Counted from the first letter of the stretch, positions 1 to 8,827 are shown. The stretch: 64,000 nucleotides of DNA from Picosynechococcus sp. PCC 7002 (GCF_963860125.1 NZ_CAWLFA010000001.1:2294001-2358000); one strand, 5' to 3'. Notes: generated by a model not told the origin, from the sequence alone. Numbers and translations are program-made.

Positions 1-75
1 GACTACCACAGCTAAATTTTCACTGGATAAATTTTCACCGGAAAACCATATACCAAGGATGAATCCTCTTTTTTT

Positions 76-678
76 ATGACTGTCCAAGCCGACATTTTGA
101 CCCGTGCTGTTCTTTTGAATTCGCAGCGGCGACCCACCCCAGAGGCCCTCACGGCACAGTTGCTTGGCCTAGAAAAAACAGCAAAATGGGAGAAGCGGAC
201 TTATCCTTTTGTGTCTCTCTTAGGTACCTGGCAGCTCACCTTTATTACGGGCACCAAAAAAGCCCAAAAACAAGCGGGAAAAGTGCTGGGTCAGGGGCGC
301 TATTTACCCCAGTGGGTCACGGTGGCGATCGCCTATGCTGCCCAGACAGAGCAAGACTCAACAACGCCCTGGCAGCAGGGCAGCGTTACCAACAAAGTTC
401 ACTTGGGGCCATTGCATTTATCCTTAACTGGCCCGGTGAAATTTCAGACTCAAAAACGGTTACTCGCCTTCGACTTTACCCAACTCACCGTAAGCTTGGG
501 GGGATTGAGGCTTTATCGAGGCCAAATCCGGGGCGGTGAAACGGCCAGGCAAGATTTCTACGCAACAACCATTGGGAAACAGGCCTTTTTCAGTTACTTT
601 TACGTCTCCCCCGATGTCATTGCGGCCCGTGGTCGTGGTGGTGGTTTAGCCCTCTGGGTTAAAGCTGAAACGAGTTAG
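76..678 (+). CDS. PAP/fibrillin-like conserved protein
   Basis: This 200-aa protein resembles the plastid-lipid-associated (PAP/fibrillin) family, which bind lipids or quinones near thylakoids and plastoglobules. The N-terminal half has a segment FVSLLGTWQLTFITGTKK (about residues 46-63), like the 'L.G.W.L.yT' core of that family. The C-terminal stretch FFSYFYVSPDVIAARGRGGG recalls the family's end motif with its RG(R/D)GG. It has no signal peptide or membrane segment, so it is probably cytosolic or peripheral. The start is an ATG, and the gene converges on the pentapeptide gene 21 bases downstream. The family assignment is by eye and moderate; the role is unknown. Confidence 0.7.
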   Translation: MTVQADILTRAVLLNSQRRPTPEALTAQLLGLEKTAKWEKRTYPFVSLLGTWQLTFITGTKKAQKQAGKVLGQGRYLPQWVTVAIAYAAQTEQDSTTPWQQGSVTNKVHLGPLHLSLTGPVKFQTQKRLLAFDFTQLTVSLGGLRLYRGQIRGGETARQDFYATTIGKQAFFSYFYVSPDVIAARGRGGGLALWVKAETS

Positions 679-699
679 ACAGTTACTTTTACGGCTAAT

Positions 700-1962
700 T
701 TAACGGCCCAACTTATTTGGAATTCCCTCGCAGCCCCCAGGAACCGTGGCCCGACTTTTTTCACCGCACCAAGCACAGCAATAGTAACGTAGCTCTTCTC
801 CCATGCGCTTTACGTTTGTAAAGTCAACATTTTCCACCACGGCCCCCGTATATTCGCCAGTGCGGTAGTTGGGTGACTTTGCTTTAATGCGGGGACTCGC
901 CGTTTCAAAGGGGCCATAAAAGAAAATTGTGCCTTTCACGTCCGCCAGCCGCAGATTCGCATCCACCAAAATGGTGCGAGAAAGATTTGCCCGGACTAGG
1001 TCGCAGTTTTGTAAGTTCGCCCGGACTAAATTGGCTTCACTGAGCTCTGTCCAGCGCAGATCCATGTTAGCGAGATTTGCCCCTGCCAGCATTACCCCTA
1101 AATCGATCACGCGGACGCCCCATTCTCTGTCTTCGGCATAGCTACCCGTGCCATCGAGGATCGCACGCCCCAAACGACCATCCCGCTTCAGGGGGGTCAA
1201 AAATCGGGATTGGGAAAGAAATCGCAGAATTTTTGCTTTCCCACCAGCATCGACACTACTCAAAATGGCGGCGGTTCTCCCTTCGGCGATCGCCCTTTCT
1301 TGGGGCCAGTCTTCCAAAAGTCCTTCTTCGTTCAGGGCGAGGTCAGAAATCCCTTGGAAATAGGTGTCAATGGTTTGCTGCTGGGTAATGCGGTTTTGTT
1401 GGATGGTCAAATCACGGGAGATCACGTATTGTTCCCAGGCGACATAAACGGCCAGCACAGCGATCATAATTTGCCCCAAAGCCCCTACCCAGTCCGCCCA
1501 GGAGCCAAATTCATCCCAGACAATCTGGTTGAGCCAATGGCCTACCAATCGATAGAAACCGAGAAATCTCAACAAACTGGCGATCGCCACCAAAAAGGCC
1601 ACCACACCAATGAGGGTACGCCGTTCTTCGGGGGTCAAAAAAGTCCCTAGCCAATTTTTCAGGGAAGGCAAAATAATCCGTAACGAGAGTAAGAGGGTGA
1701 CGAGGGTGCCTGATAGTCCGAGCCAAGGCCAATGACTAAACAAACCCAATGCCGTCACGGCGATCGCCGTTGAAATGAGCCAAGGACTACCAGGATCAAT
1801 TTTGCGCAGATAAAAGTGCCGTGCCGCCAAATCCGAACGGGGTGGTGGAATTTTTATCGGTTGAGATCCCGCCTGCTCCGAGGCCGTTGTTAATTCAGAT
1901 TCGGGAGACTTTCCCTCAAGCTCAGTCCCCTCAGGCGATGGATTTGGTTTCCCTTGGCTCAT
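700..1962 (-). CDS. Membrane-anchored pentapeptide repeat protein
   Basis: This is a 420-aa protein. A proline-rich soluble N terminus of about 55 residues is followed by several hydrophobic segments between about residues 58 and 180 (for example TLIGVVAFLVAIASLL and IMIAVLAVYVAW). A charged cytosolic region comes next, then a short pentapeptide block (about 295-345: LANMDL, LSEANLVRANL, CDLVRANL, LVDANLRLADV). The C terminus carries a cysteine cluster, YYCCAWCGEKS followed by GGC, that could bind a metal. Pentapeptide blocks form a right-handed quadrilateral beta helix. No substrate or partner can be named. It is a single gene on the minus strand, upstream of neither hemL nor the fibrillin-like gene. 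Confidence 0.8.
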   Translation of the reverse strand: MSQGKPNPSPEGTELEGKSPESELTTASEQAGSQPIKIPPPRSDLAARHFYLRKIDPGSPWLISTAIAVTALGLFSHWPWLGLSGTLVTLLLSLRIILPSLKNWLGTFLTPEERRTLIGVVAFLVAIASLLRFLGFYRLVGHWLNQIVWDEFGSWADWVGALGQIMIAVLAVYVAWEQYVISRDLTIQQNRITQQQTIDTYFQGISDLALNEEGLLEDWPQERAIAEGRTAAILSSVDAGGKAKILRFLSQSRFLTPLKRDGRLGRAILDGTGSYAEDREWGVRVIDLGVMLAGANLANMDLRWTELSEANLVRANLQNCDLVRANLSRTILVDANLRLADVKGTIFFYGPFETASPRIKAKSPNYRTGEYTGAVVENVDFTNVKRMGEELRYYCCAWCGEKSRATVPGGCEGIPNKLGR

Positions 1963-2023
1963 AAACCCCCGAAAACAGAATTTTTAAGCAATTGTAGCGG
2001 ATTCATCCCCCCGCGATTCCCAG

Positions 2024-2056
2024 AAAAATTCCCCCTTTCGTGACAGAAAGAGGGAA
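2024..2056 (-). terminator. Rho-independent terminator of hemL
   Basis: Read on the minus strand, an 11-bp inverted repeat (arms 2029-2039 and 2046-2056, one mismatch, 6-base loop) is followed by a run of T. It lies 36 bases after the hemL stop codon, the right place and orientation to end that transcript. Confidence 0.75.
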
Positions 2057-2091
2057 CACTATATCTCAAAAATAGAACCGAAATTTAGGCT

Positions 2092-3390
2092 TTAGAGATT
2101 ATTCAAGACCACTTTAGCTGCGGCCAAGGTTTTTTCAATATCTTCATCAGTGTGGGCAAGGGAGGTAAAACCAGCCTCAAACTGAGAGGGGGCAAGATAA
2201 ATTCCCTGTTCCAACATCCCACGGTGATAGCGGCTGAACTTGTGTAAGTCCGATTTCTTCGCATCTTCGTAATTACGGACAGGTTCTCCCGTGAAAAACA
2301 TGCCGAACATACCACTGATGTTACCACCCGTGACTTCATGACCCGCTTCCCGGGCAATGCTCAACAAGCCATCAATTAACTTTTTCGTGATGGTTTCCAA
2401 TTGCCCGTACATACCAGGACGTTGGAGTAATTCAAGGGTTTTAATGCCCGCTGTCATCGCCAAGGGGTTCCCTGAGAGGGTGCCTGCCTGGTACATCGGC
2501 CCCGCCGGAGCCACCATGGACATAATGTCTTTGCGGCCACCATAGGCTCCCACAGGTAGCCCGCCACCAATTACTTTACCCAGGGTGGTGAGATCTGGGG
2601 TCACGCCAAATTTTTCTTGGGCACCACCATAGGAAATTCGGAAGCCTGTCATCACCTCATCAAAAACCAGTAAGGCGTCATGTTCTTTGGTAATTTCCCG
2701 CAATCCTTCGAGGAAACCGGCATCGGGAAGCACAAACCCAGAATTACCGACCACAGGCTCTAGGATCACCCCGGCAATTTCACCGGGATTTTCTGCGAAT
2801 AATTTTTTGACCGCTTCAAGGTCATTATAAGGGGCAGTCAATGTGGCGGCGGTGGTGGTTTTGGGCACACCAGGAGAATCAGGTAAACCGAGGGTTGCCA
2901 CTCCAGATCCGGCCTGCACCAGGAACATATCAGCATGGCCGTGGTAGCAACCTTCAAATTTGATGATTTTTTCTCGCCCCGTGAAAGCTCGCATCAAACG
3001 TAACACCGACATGCAAGCTTCCGTACCGGAATTCACAAAGCGCACCATTTCAATGCTGGGAACTGCATTGATCACCATTTCAGCCAAGATATTTTCTTTG
3101 AGGCAAGGGGCACCAAAGCTTGTTCCTTTTTCGAGGGTTTCCCGGAGTGCTGCATTAACTTCATCATTGGCATGGCCGCAGATGGCTGGCCCCCAAGTGC
3201 CCACATAGTCAATGTACTCGTTGCCATCGACGTCCCAAACGCGGGAGCCTTTGACGCGATCAAAAACAATGGGCTGTCCGCCAACGGATTTAAAGGCCCG
3301 CACCGGGGAGCTAACACCACCAGGCATCAGCTTTTGGGCGGCACTAAAAATCTCTTCGGATTTGGTTGTGTTTAAGGCTGTAGTCACCAA
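2092..3390 (-). CDS. hemL: Glutamate-1-semialdehyde 2,1-aminomutase
   Basis: This 432-aa PLP enzyme converts glutamate-1-semialdehyde to 5-aminolevulinate, the committed precursor for chlorophyll, haem and bilins. The family's motifs are present: LMPGGVSSPVRAFK near the N terminus, NSGTEACMSVLRLMRAFTGR (phosphate-binding region), LVFDEVMTGFR (the Asp that contacts the PLP ring nitrogen), and TTLGKVIGGGLPVGAYGG, whose Lys (about residue 272) forms the Schiff base. Length is normal. The start is non-ATG: TTG at 3390 or GTG at 3387, both behind the ribosome site AAGGAG. A terminator follows. The product feeds the bilin pathway that serves the nearby phycocyanin operon. Confidence 0.97.
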   Translation of the reverse strand: MVTTALNTTKSEEIFSAAQKLMPGGVSSPVRAFKSVGGQPIVFDRVKGSRVWDVDGNEYIDYVGTWGPAICGHANDEVNAALRETLEKGTSFGAPCLKENILAEMVINAVPSIEMVRFVNSGTEACMSVLRLMRAFTGREKIIKFEGCYHGHADMFLVQAGSGVATLGLPDSPGVPKTTTAATLTAPYNDLEAVKKLFAENPGEIAGVILEPVVGNSGFVLPDAGFLEGLREITKEHDALLVFDEVMTGFRISYGGAQEKFGVTPDLTTLGKVIGGGLPVGAYGGRKDIMSMVAPAGPMYQAGTLSGNPLAMTAGIKTLELLQRPGMYGQLETITKKLIDGLLSIAREAGHEVTGGNISGMFGMFFTGEPVRNYEDAKKSDLHKFSRYHRGMLEQGIYLAPSQFEAGFTSLAHTDEDIEKTLAAAKVVLNNL

Positions 3391-3616
3391 ACGTTTTCTC
3401 CTTGTCGCAAATTTTCTTAAAGCTTATTTTTGTTAAAATGAGTGGCTCTGATGGCTTTGTGGAAAGCATCCCAATGCAGGGAGCCATTATAACGGATTAT
3501 CATTTTACGCAGTAACGGTCCCTAAAATGTTTTCCGTTGGAATTCTTGTCGCCTGTGGTTAGTGGGAATTTCCTAGTTTAGTTTATTGTCTTCAACTCCT
3601 GGAGTTTTACGCTTTT

Positions 3617-3859
3617 ATGTCCGCGATCGCCGTTCACTTTATGCCCAATGATGTTACCGTCACCGCCACCGCAGGGGAACCGATGATCGAAGTGGCACGG
3701 CGGGCTGGGGTGGCGATCCCCACAGGCTGCTTGATGGGCTCATGCCATGCTTGCGAAGTGGAATTAGACGATGGTACAAATCTCTGTGCTTGCATTAGTG
3801 GCATCCCTGGCGATCGCCCTGAAATCACCATCCATCTCTTCAGTGACCCCGTTTGGTAA
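3617..3859 (+). CDS. Small 2Fe-2S ferredoxin-like protein
   Basis: This is an 80-aa soluble protein. The plant-type cysteine pattern GCLMGSCHACEVELDDG (C-x4-C-x2-C, about residues 38-46) is followed by NLCACIS (about 57-63), enough to ligate a [2Fe-2S] cluster in a ubiquitin-like fold. It is shorter than photosynthetic PetF (about 97 aa) and lacks the acidic C-terminal segment, so it is more likely a specialised electron carrier than the main photosystem I acceptor. It is transcribed divergently from hemL with 226 bases between them. Its partner enzyme cannot be told from the sequence. Confidence 0.85.
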   Translation: MSAIAVHFMPNDVTVTATAGEPMIEVARRAGVAIPTGCLMGSCHACEVELDDGTNLCACISGIPGDRPEITIHLFSDPVW

Positions 3860-4213
3860 ATTGCAGCAGTCTTAGAACAGACCTTCCAAAAAGCCTGTGT
3901 CGTAAGGGTTAGAGCTATTCTAATTCTCCCTTTAATCTGTCTGAAGCGTATCATTTTATACAGAATGTTAGTGGTAAACATTTTAAAAACCAGGGTGCCT
4001 TAGAATAACCGCAATCAGTCCTTAAACTTGCGTTGGGATTTGATTTTTTGAAAACATCTTTGCTCTGAATAAATGTCAGCAAGTCCTCAATGGTGAAAAC
4101 CCCAAATCCCATCACCATGAAAACTTTAAGGCCCTTAGGTGCCAGACCGAGCTTGGTGCAGCTTCAGACCATAGATGATTTTTCGGCAACTTTCGTTGAT
4201 GGCTTTTCAAAAG
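3860..4213. other. Gene-free stretch upstream of amt
   Basis: About 350 bases lie between the ferredoxin gene and the NtcA-like box of amt. I see no convincing hairpin terminator. A 38-codon ATG frame (4117-4233) is present, but it has no clear ribosome site and overlaps the promoter, so I do not call it a gene. Confidence 0.5.
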
Positions 4214-4255
4214 GTTACTTCTGCTACCATTAGCGAATTTTGCCTGTGTTATTCC
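4214..4255 (+). promoter_or_regulatory. NtcA-type promoter of the ammonium transporter
   Basis: The sequence GTTACTTCTGCTAC at 4214-4227 fits the NtcA consensus GTA-N8-TAC with one mismatch (GT-N10-AC is intact). A TATTCC hexamer begins at 4250, 22 bases after the box, which is the usual spacing in NtcA-activated promoters. Transcription would begin near 4262. NtcA with 2-oxoglutarate activates ammonium transporters under nitrogen limitation in cyanobacteria. The -10 element is imperfect. Confidence 0.65.
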
Positions 4256-4333
4256 ATTGAGTGAATGCCTAAACAACATCTCAAACTAATGCCTAAGTCA
4301 ACTTTTCAACAACGTGGATGGGCACGGGAAGAC

Positions 4334-5863
4334 ATGCGGTCTCCCCACACAACAGATAACAGTGTGGTGCTTCGCTTTGCCCGTCAGCTCTCCCGTCACT
4401 TCTCCCCTGCCTGGCTTGCCTGTATTCCCTTAGCGGCGATTATCACCGTCGTCTGGGGAACTGCAGCAATGGCACAATCCGACGCCGTCGATGCCGCAGG
4501 TCAAGTCCAAATTATCCTAGACACGATCTTCCTGTTGATTGCGTCCGTCCTTGTTATTTTCATGAATGCAGGGTTCGGAATGCTTGAAGCTGGTTTTTGT
4601 CGTCAAAAAAATGCGGTCAATATCCTCTCCAAGAACTTGATTGTCTTCGCCGTTGCCACCATTGCTTATTGGGCGGTTGGTTATGCCTTTATGTATGGCG
4701 ATGGAAATACTTTTATCGGTCTGAAGGGCTTTTTCTTCAACGGTAGTAGTATTCCCTACAGTGGAGATGGTAGTGAATGGTACATCGAAGAAGTTATTGA
4801 TGGTGAAACAGTTCAAATTCTTCAGTTCGTACCGGAAAGTGTCTCCTTCCTGTTCCAGGTTGCCTTCGCCGCCACCGCTGCCACCATCGTCTCTGGGGCT
4901 GTCGCTGAGAGGATTAAATTCGACGCTTTCTTGATTTTCAGCTTCCTTTTAGTGGCGATTTCCTATCCCATTACAGGTCACTGGCAGTGGGATGGCGAAT
5001 GGCTGTCTGCACTTCCTTTCCTCGGTGTGGATGAAGAAGGGGCTGCTTTATTTGGTTTCCATGATTTTGCTGGTTCAACCATTGTTCACTCCGTTGGTGG
5101 TTGGGCTGCCCTTGTGGGTGCTGCAGTAGTCGGGCCTCGCCTCGGCAAATACCGTGATGGTCAAGTCCACGCCATTCCTGGTCACAACATGAGTATTGCG
5201 ACCTTAGGCTGTCTAATTCTTTGGATTGGCTGGTTTGGTTTTAACCCCGGTTCTCAATTGGCAGCAGATGCTGCGGTGCCTTACATCGCAATCACTACAA
5301 ACCTTTCGGCTGCAGCTGGGGGAATCACCGCAACCGCAACCTCTTGGATCAAAGATGGGAAGCCAGACCTGTCTATGATTATTAACGGTATTTTGGCTGG
5401 TCTCGTTGGGATTACAGCCGGTTGTGATGGCGTCAGTTTCTTTTCTGCTGTGATCATCGGGGCGATCGCCGGTGTACTCGTCGTCTTCTCTGTGGCCTTC
5501 TTCGATGCTATTAAAATCGATGACCCCGTTGGTGCGACCTCTGTACACCTCGTCTGCGGTATCTGGGGAACTCTTGCCGTTGGTCTGTTCAAGATGGATG
5601 GGGGTTTATTCACTGGCGGTGGCATCCAACAGCTGATTGCCCAAATCGTCGGAATTCTTTCCATTGGTGGCTTTACCGTCGCCTTTAGCTTTATTGTTTG
5701 GTATGCCCTATCGGCAGTCCTTGGTGGAATTCGCGTCGAAAAAGACGAGGAACTCCGGGGTCTCGACATTGGTGAGCACGGCATGGAAGCTTACAGCGGC
5801 TTTGTTAAAGAGTCCGATGTTATCTTCCGAGGGACTGCCACTGGTTCCGAAACCGAAGGATAA
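4334..5863 (+). CDS. amt1: Amt-family ammonium transporter
   Basis: This polytopic membrane protein imports ammonium. The Amt signature is clear: an N-terminal export signal (WLACIPLAAIITVVWGTAAMA before QSD), then FMNAGFGMLEAGFCRQKNAV, FAGSTIVHSVGGWAALVGA with the first pore His, and DDPVGATSVHLVCGIWG with the second. About eleven membrane spans follow the signal. The frame is open back to 4265, but that ATG would sit only about 3 bases from the predicted NtcA-dependent transcript start. I therefore chose the ATG at 4334, preceded by GGGAAG, which gives 509 aa, close to the length of other cyanobacterial Amt1 proteins. Nitrogen control is inferred from the NtcA box. A terminator follows. Confidence 0.94.
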   Translation: MRSPHTTDNSVVLRFARQLSRHFSPAWLACIPLAAIITVVWGTAAMAQSDAVDAAGQVQIILDTIFLLIASVLVIFMNAGFGMLEAGFCRQKNAVNILSKNLIVFAVATIAYWAVGYAFMYGDGNTFIGLKGFFFNGSSIPYSGDGSEWYIEEVIDGETVQILQFVPESVSFLFQVAFAATAATIVSGAVAERIKFDAFLIFSFLLVAISYPITGHWQWDGEWLSALPFLGVDEEGAALFGFHDFAGSTIVHSVGGWAALVGAAVVGPRLGKYRDGQVHAIPGHNMSIATLGCLILWIGWFGFNPGSQLAADAAVPYIAITTNLSAAAGGITATATSWIKDGKPDLSMIINGILAGLVGITAGCDGVSFFSAVIIGAIAGVLVVFSVAFFDAIKIDDPVGATSVHLVCGIWGTLAVGLFKMDGGLFTGGGIQQLIAQIVGILSIGGFTVAFSFIVWYALSAVLGGIRVEKDEELRGLDIGEHGMEAYSGFVKESDVIFRGTATGSETEG

Positions 5864-5907
5864 ATCCTCCCAGGAAATCCTTAAAACAATCTAAAGAAAT
5901 TTTTCCT

Positions 5908-5935
5908 AACCTTCCTTACCCAAGGGAGGTTTTTT
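5908..5935 (+). terminator. Terminator after amt1
   Basis: An 8-bp inverted repeat (5908-5915 with 5924-5931, one G-U pair, 8-base loop) ends in a T tract. It lies 45 bases after the amt1 stop and insulates it from the phycocyanin promoter region. Confidence 0.8.
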
Positions 5936-6606
5936 ATGTGAGTTCACATTTTGTTACGTTACCCAATCAATACTTGAGCCGCTCAAAAAGTCTGACCTAG
6001 AGCAGAAAGTCCCTGAGTATATCGACTCATTAATCCGGTCTTTCCGCTTGGTTTCTTGAGTTGATTTTCTGCGAAATTTTGGAAATTCAGAGATCTAACC
6101 TTAGGGGGAGTCCACTTAAAAACGGCTCTGCTCAACCTTGCAAATGCCCTACTCTTCTTCTGTCTAGCCCAAGCACTCCCTGAGAAAATTAGCGGCGATC
6201 GCCTATAAACATGAAGTTTTATGACAGATCTTTTTACAAGATGTAATGTTTAAATGCCGGCAGACGTTGTATAACATTTACCTAAGATTAAGAGTCACTC
6301 GCAGTACTCCTTAGAAACCCCATAGGTTCCAAGGAACTAGCATGAACTTTATCTGGCAACTTTAAGAATCTGAGAAATTCAATGAATGTAAAGTTTCTTA
6401 AATGCCAAGGTGAAAAACAAGCAAAAATAGCTGACACTCTTAATTGGCTTTGGGGATTAAGTTTCCAACTCGAAAACAAAACCTTTTATCGACTCTAGGA
6501 TTTTGTTTTCAGCAAGAGAGCCCCTCAGCACTTGCTTCACTCTTGTTAGTAAGCAAACCGCACAAAATAAATCCCACTCATCAAAATATAAGTAGGAGAT
6601 AAAAAC
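5936..6606. promoter_or_regulatory. Phycocyanin operon control region and long leader
   Basis: This gene-free region of about 670 bases drives cpcB. The best core promoter is a TATAAC hexamer at 6270-6275, giving a start near 6282 and an untranslated leader of about 325 nt. A strong ribosome site, AGGAG at 6594-6598, sits 8 bases before the cpcB ATG. A single HIP1 site lies near 6195. A palindrome TGTGA-GT-TCACA occurs at 5937-5948, but its spacing does not match the CRP consensus. Long leaders upstream of cpc operons are common and often contain more than one promoter. I cannot resolve others by eye. Confidence 0.7.
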
Positions 6607-7125
6607 ATGTTTGATATTTTTACCCGGGTTGTTTCTCAGGCTGATGCCCGAGGTGAGTTCATTTCTAGCGACAAGCTCGAAGCTCTCAAAAAAGTTGTTG
6701 CCGAAGGTACCAAGCGTTCTGATGCCGTAAGCCGCATGACCAACAATGCGTCTTCCATCGTTACTAACGCTGCTCGTCAACTCTTCGCTGACCAGCCCCA
6801 ACTCATCGCTCCCGGTGGAAATGCTTACACCAACCGTCGCATGGCTGCTTGTCTTCGCGACATGGAAATCATCCTCCGTTATGTAACCTACGCAACCTTC
6901 ACTGGTGATGCGTCTGTACTCAACGACCGCTGCCTCAATGGCCTCCGTGAAACCTACGTTGCGCTTGGTGTTCCCGGTGCTTCCGTTGCTGCTGGTGTAC
7001 GTGCAATGGGTAAAGCTGCTGTAGCGATTGTTATGGATCCCGCTGGTGTAACTTCCGGTGACTGCAGCTCTCTCCAACAGGAAATCGAACTCTACTTCGA
7101 AACTGCTGCAAAAGCTGTTGAATAA
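6607..7125 (+). CDS. cpcB: C-phycocyanin beta subunit
   Basis: This 172-aa globin-like antenna protein pairs with CpcA to form the (alpha-beta)6 hexamers of phycobilisome rods. The two phycocyanobilin-attachment cysteines are visible: MAACLRDME (Cys-82) and TSGDCSSLQ (Cys-153). PGGNAYTNRR holds the Asn-72 that is methylated in this family. It is the first gene of the operon and has a consensus ribosome site (AGGAG, 8-base spacer). It contains no HIP1 site, unlike most genes around it, and its codon choice is strongly biased, as expected for a very highly expressed gene. Confidence 0.99.
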   Translation: MFDIFTRVVSQADARGEFISSDKLEALKKVVAEGTKRSDAVSRMTNNASSIVTNAARQLFADQPQLIAPGGNAYTNRRMAACLRDMEIILRYVTYATFTGDASVLNDRCLNGLRETYVALGVPGASVAAGVRAMGKAAVAIVMDPAGVTSGDCSSLQQEIELYFETAAKAVE

Positions 7126-7230
7126 TCTTTTTTAATTCAACTCTGACATTTTTCGTTTTAAGTCTTACCGATACCGTAAGACGCTCTTTTAAAGAAAATT
7201 ATTGATAATCCATAGGGAGATAATCTGACA

Positions 7231-7719
7231 ATGAAAACCCCTCTTACCGAAGCAGTAGCACTCGCTGATTCTCAAGGCCGTTTCCTCAGCAACACTGAGC
7301 TCCAGTACCTCTATGGTCGTCTTCGTCAAGGTGCTTTCGCCCTTGAAGCGGCTCAAACGTTGACTGCAAAAGCTGACACCCTCGTTAATGGTGCTGCTCA
7401 AGCGGTTTACAGCAAGTTCCCCTACACCACCAGCACTCCTGGCAACAACTTCGCTGCTGACCAGCGCGGTAAAGACAAGTGTGCTCGTGACATCGGTTAC
7501 TACCTCCGCATGGTTACCTACTGCCTAGTTGCTGGTGGTACTGGCCCCATGGATGAGTACCTCATCGCTGGTGTTGACGAAATCAACCGTACTTTCGATC
7601 TTTCTCCCAGCTGGTATGTTGAAGCTCTCAAGCACATCAAAGCAAACCATGGTTTGACTGGCGATGCTGCTACTGAAACTAACAACTACATCGACTACGC
7701 AATTAACGCCCTCAGCTAA
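7231..7719 (+). CDS. cpcA: C-phycocyanin alpha subunit
   Basis: This 162-aa partner of CpcB carries one bilin, on the Cys of [15 protein letters not shown] (Cys-84). That bilin is attached by the CpcE/CpcF lyase encoded downstream. The start [19 protein letters not shown] is typical of CpcA, and the ribosome site is AGGGAGA. The gene lies 105 bases after cpcB in the same transcript. Like cpcB, it lacks HIP1 and uses a narrow set of codons. A large hairpin follows and probably limits transcription into the linker genes. Confidence 0.99.
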
Positions 7720-7733
7720 TTTTGCTTAGTCTA

Positions 7734-7793
7734 GGCCCGGATGGGTAAGTGGTTTTCAGCTTAAGTGTTGGGTTCTACTTACTTCTCCGGGTC
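7734..7793 (+). promoter_or_regulatory. Intercistronic stem-loop between cpcA and cpcC
   Basis: Arms 7734-7740 and 7787-7793 pair with one G-U. An inner pair of arms, GTAAGT (7745-7750) and ACTTAC (7777-7782), extends the structure. There is no following T tract, so it is more likely a partial attenuator or an RNA-stabilising and processing structure than a full terminator. Such an element would help keep CpcBA far more abundant than the linkers. Confidence 0.65.
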
Positions 7794-7837
7794 TTGCTCT
7801 ATCTAAAAACATTGGTTTAACAAGGAGTATTAGGCAA

Positions 7838-8710
7838 ATGCCAGTTACTGTCGCTGCCTCTCGCTTGGGAACCGCTGCGTTTGACCAATCACCCGTCGAA
7901 CTGCGCGCTAACTATTCTCGAGATGATGCACAAACCGTCATCCGCGCCGTTTATCGCCAGGTTTTAGGCAATGACTATGTCATGTCTTCTGAGCGTTTAA
8001 CAGCTGCGGAATCTTTGTTCACGAATGGGTTTATTTCTGTGCGGGATTTTGTCCGTGCTGTGGCCCAGTCTGAGCTATATAAAGAAAAGTTTTTATACAA
8101 CAATTTCCAAACCCGTGTGATTGAACTGAACTTCAAGCACTTGTTGGGTCGGGCCCCCTACGATGAAGCAGAGGTGATTGAGCACCTCGATCGCTATCAA
8201 AATGAAGGGTTTGAAGCTGATATCAATTCTTACATTGATAGCGCTGAATATACGGAAAACTTCGGGGACAACATTGTGCCCTACATCCGTAGTTATGTTG
8301 TTCAAACTGGACATCGTACCGTTGGTTTTACCCGGATGTTTAGTCTACAACGGGGTTATGCCAACAGCGATCGCGCTCAGATTGCGGGGAATGCTTCTCG
8401 CTTAGCCCAAGAGCTCGCTCGTAATACTACTTCTGCGGTGGTTGGGCCTTCTGGTGTTAACGAAGGTTGGGCTTTCCGGTCTGCGGCTGATGATTATCAT
8501 CCTGGTCAATCCCTTGGTGGTTCCACTGGCTTAAGTGCGGATGACCAGGTTGTCCGGGTTGAAGTTGCTGCGTTGTCTACGCCCCGTTATCCTCGGATTC
8601 GCCGTAGCAGTCGCGTTTTCTTCGTACCGGTATCTCGTCTGTCTCAGAAGCTGCAAGAAATTCAGCGGATGGGCGGTAGAGTCGCCAGTATTTCACCTGC
8701 TGGCCAGTAA
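7838..8710 (+). CDS. cpcC: Phycocyanin-associated rod linker polypeptide
   Basis: This 290-aa linker (about 33 kDa) joins phycocyanin hexamers within rods. The N-terminal phycobilisome linker domain covers about residues 20-150 and includes TVIRAVYRQVLGNDYVMSSE, VRDFVRAVAQSELYKEKF and LNFKHLLGRAPYDEAEV. The C-terminal CpcD-like domain covers about 230-285 (VVRVEVAALSTPRYPRIRRS, FVPVSRLSQKLQEIQRMGG). The ribosome site is AAGGAG. It lies in the operon between cpcA and cpcD, with hairpins on both sides. Confidence 0.97.
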   Translation: MPVTVAASRLGTAAFDQSPVELRANYSRDDAQTVIRAVYRQVLGNDYVMSSERLTAAESLFTNGFISVRDFVRAVAQSELYKEKFLYNNFQTRVIELNFKHLLGRAPYDEAEVIEHLDRYQNEGFEADINSYIDSAEYTENFGDNIVPYIRSYVVQTGHRTVGFTRMFSLQRGYANSDRAQIAGNASRLAQELARNTTSAVVGPSGVNEGWAFRSAADDYHPGQSLGGSTGLSADDQVVRVEVAALSTPRYPRIRRSSRVFFVPVSRLSQKLQEIQRMGGRVASISPAGQ

Positions 8711-8769
8711 AGGTTAGAGGTCTCGTTTTCGCGTGATCTCTGAGTTGTTACCGGAGTGGGTAATTGATG

Positions 8770-8827
8770 AAAATCAGGGACAAAATTTGAGAGGGGGTCT
8801 AAGCTTCTCGATTTTGTGCCTGGTTTT
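8770..8827 (+). promoter_or_regulatory. Large stem-loop between cpcC and cpcD
   Basis: Arms 8770-8792 and 8805-8827 pair over about 20 positions with few mismatches around a 12-base loop. The 3' arm ends in TTTT, so it can act as a leaky terminator. It lies 60 bases before cpcD. Confidence 0.7.

Noticed and set aside
4117..4233. 38-codon frame upstream of amt1
   Set aside because: It has no clear ribosome site and overlaps the NtcA box; probably chance.
5937..5948. TGTGA-GT-TCACA palindrome as a cyanobacterial CRP site
   Set aside because: The CRP consensus needs six bases between the half-sites; here there are two.
6457..7077. 206-codon open frame antisense to cpcB
   Set aside because: It is a by-product of the biased codons of cpcB; it has no ribosome site or domain.
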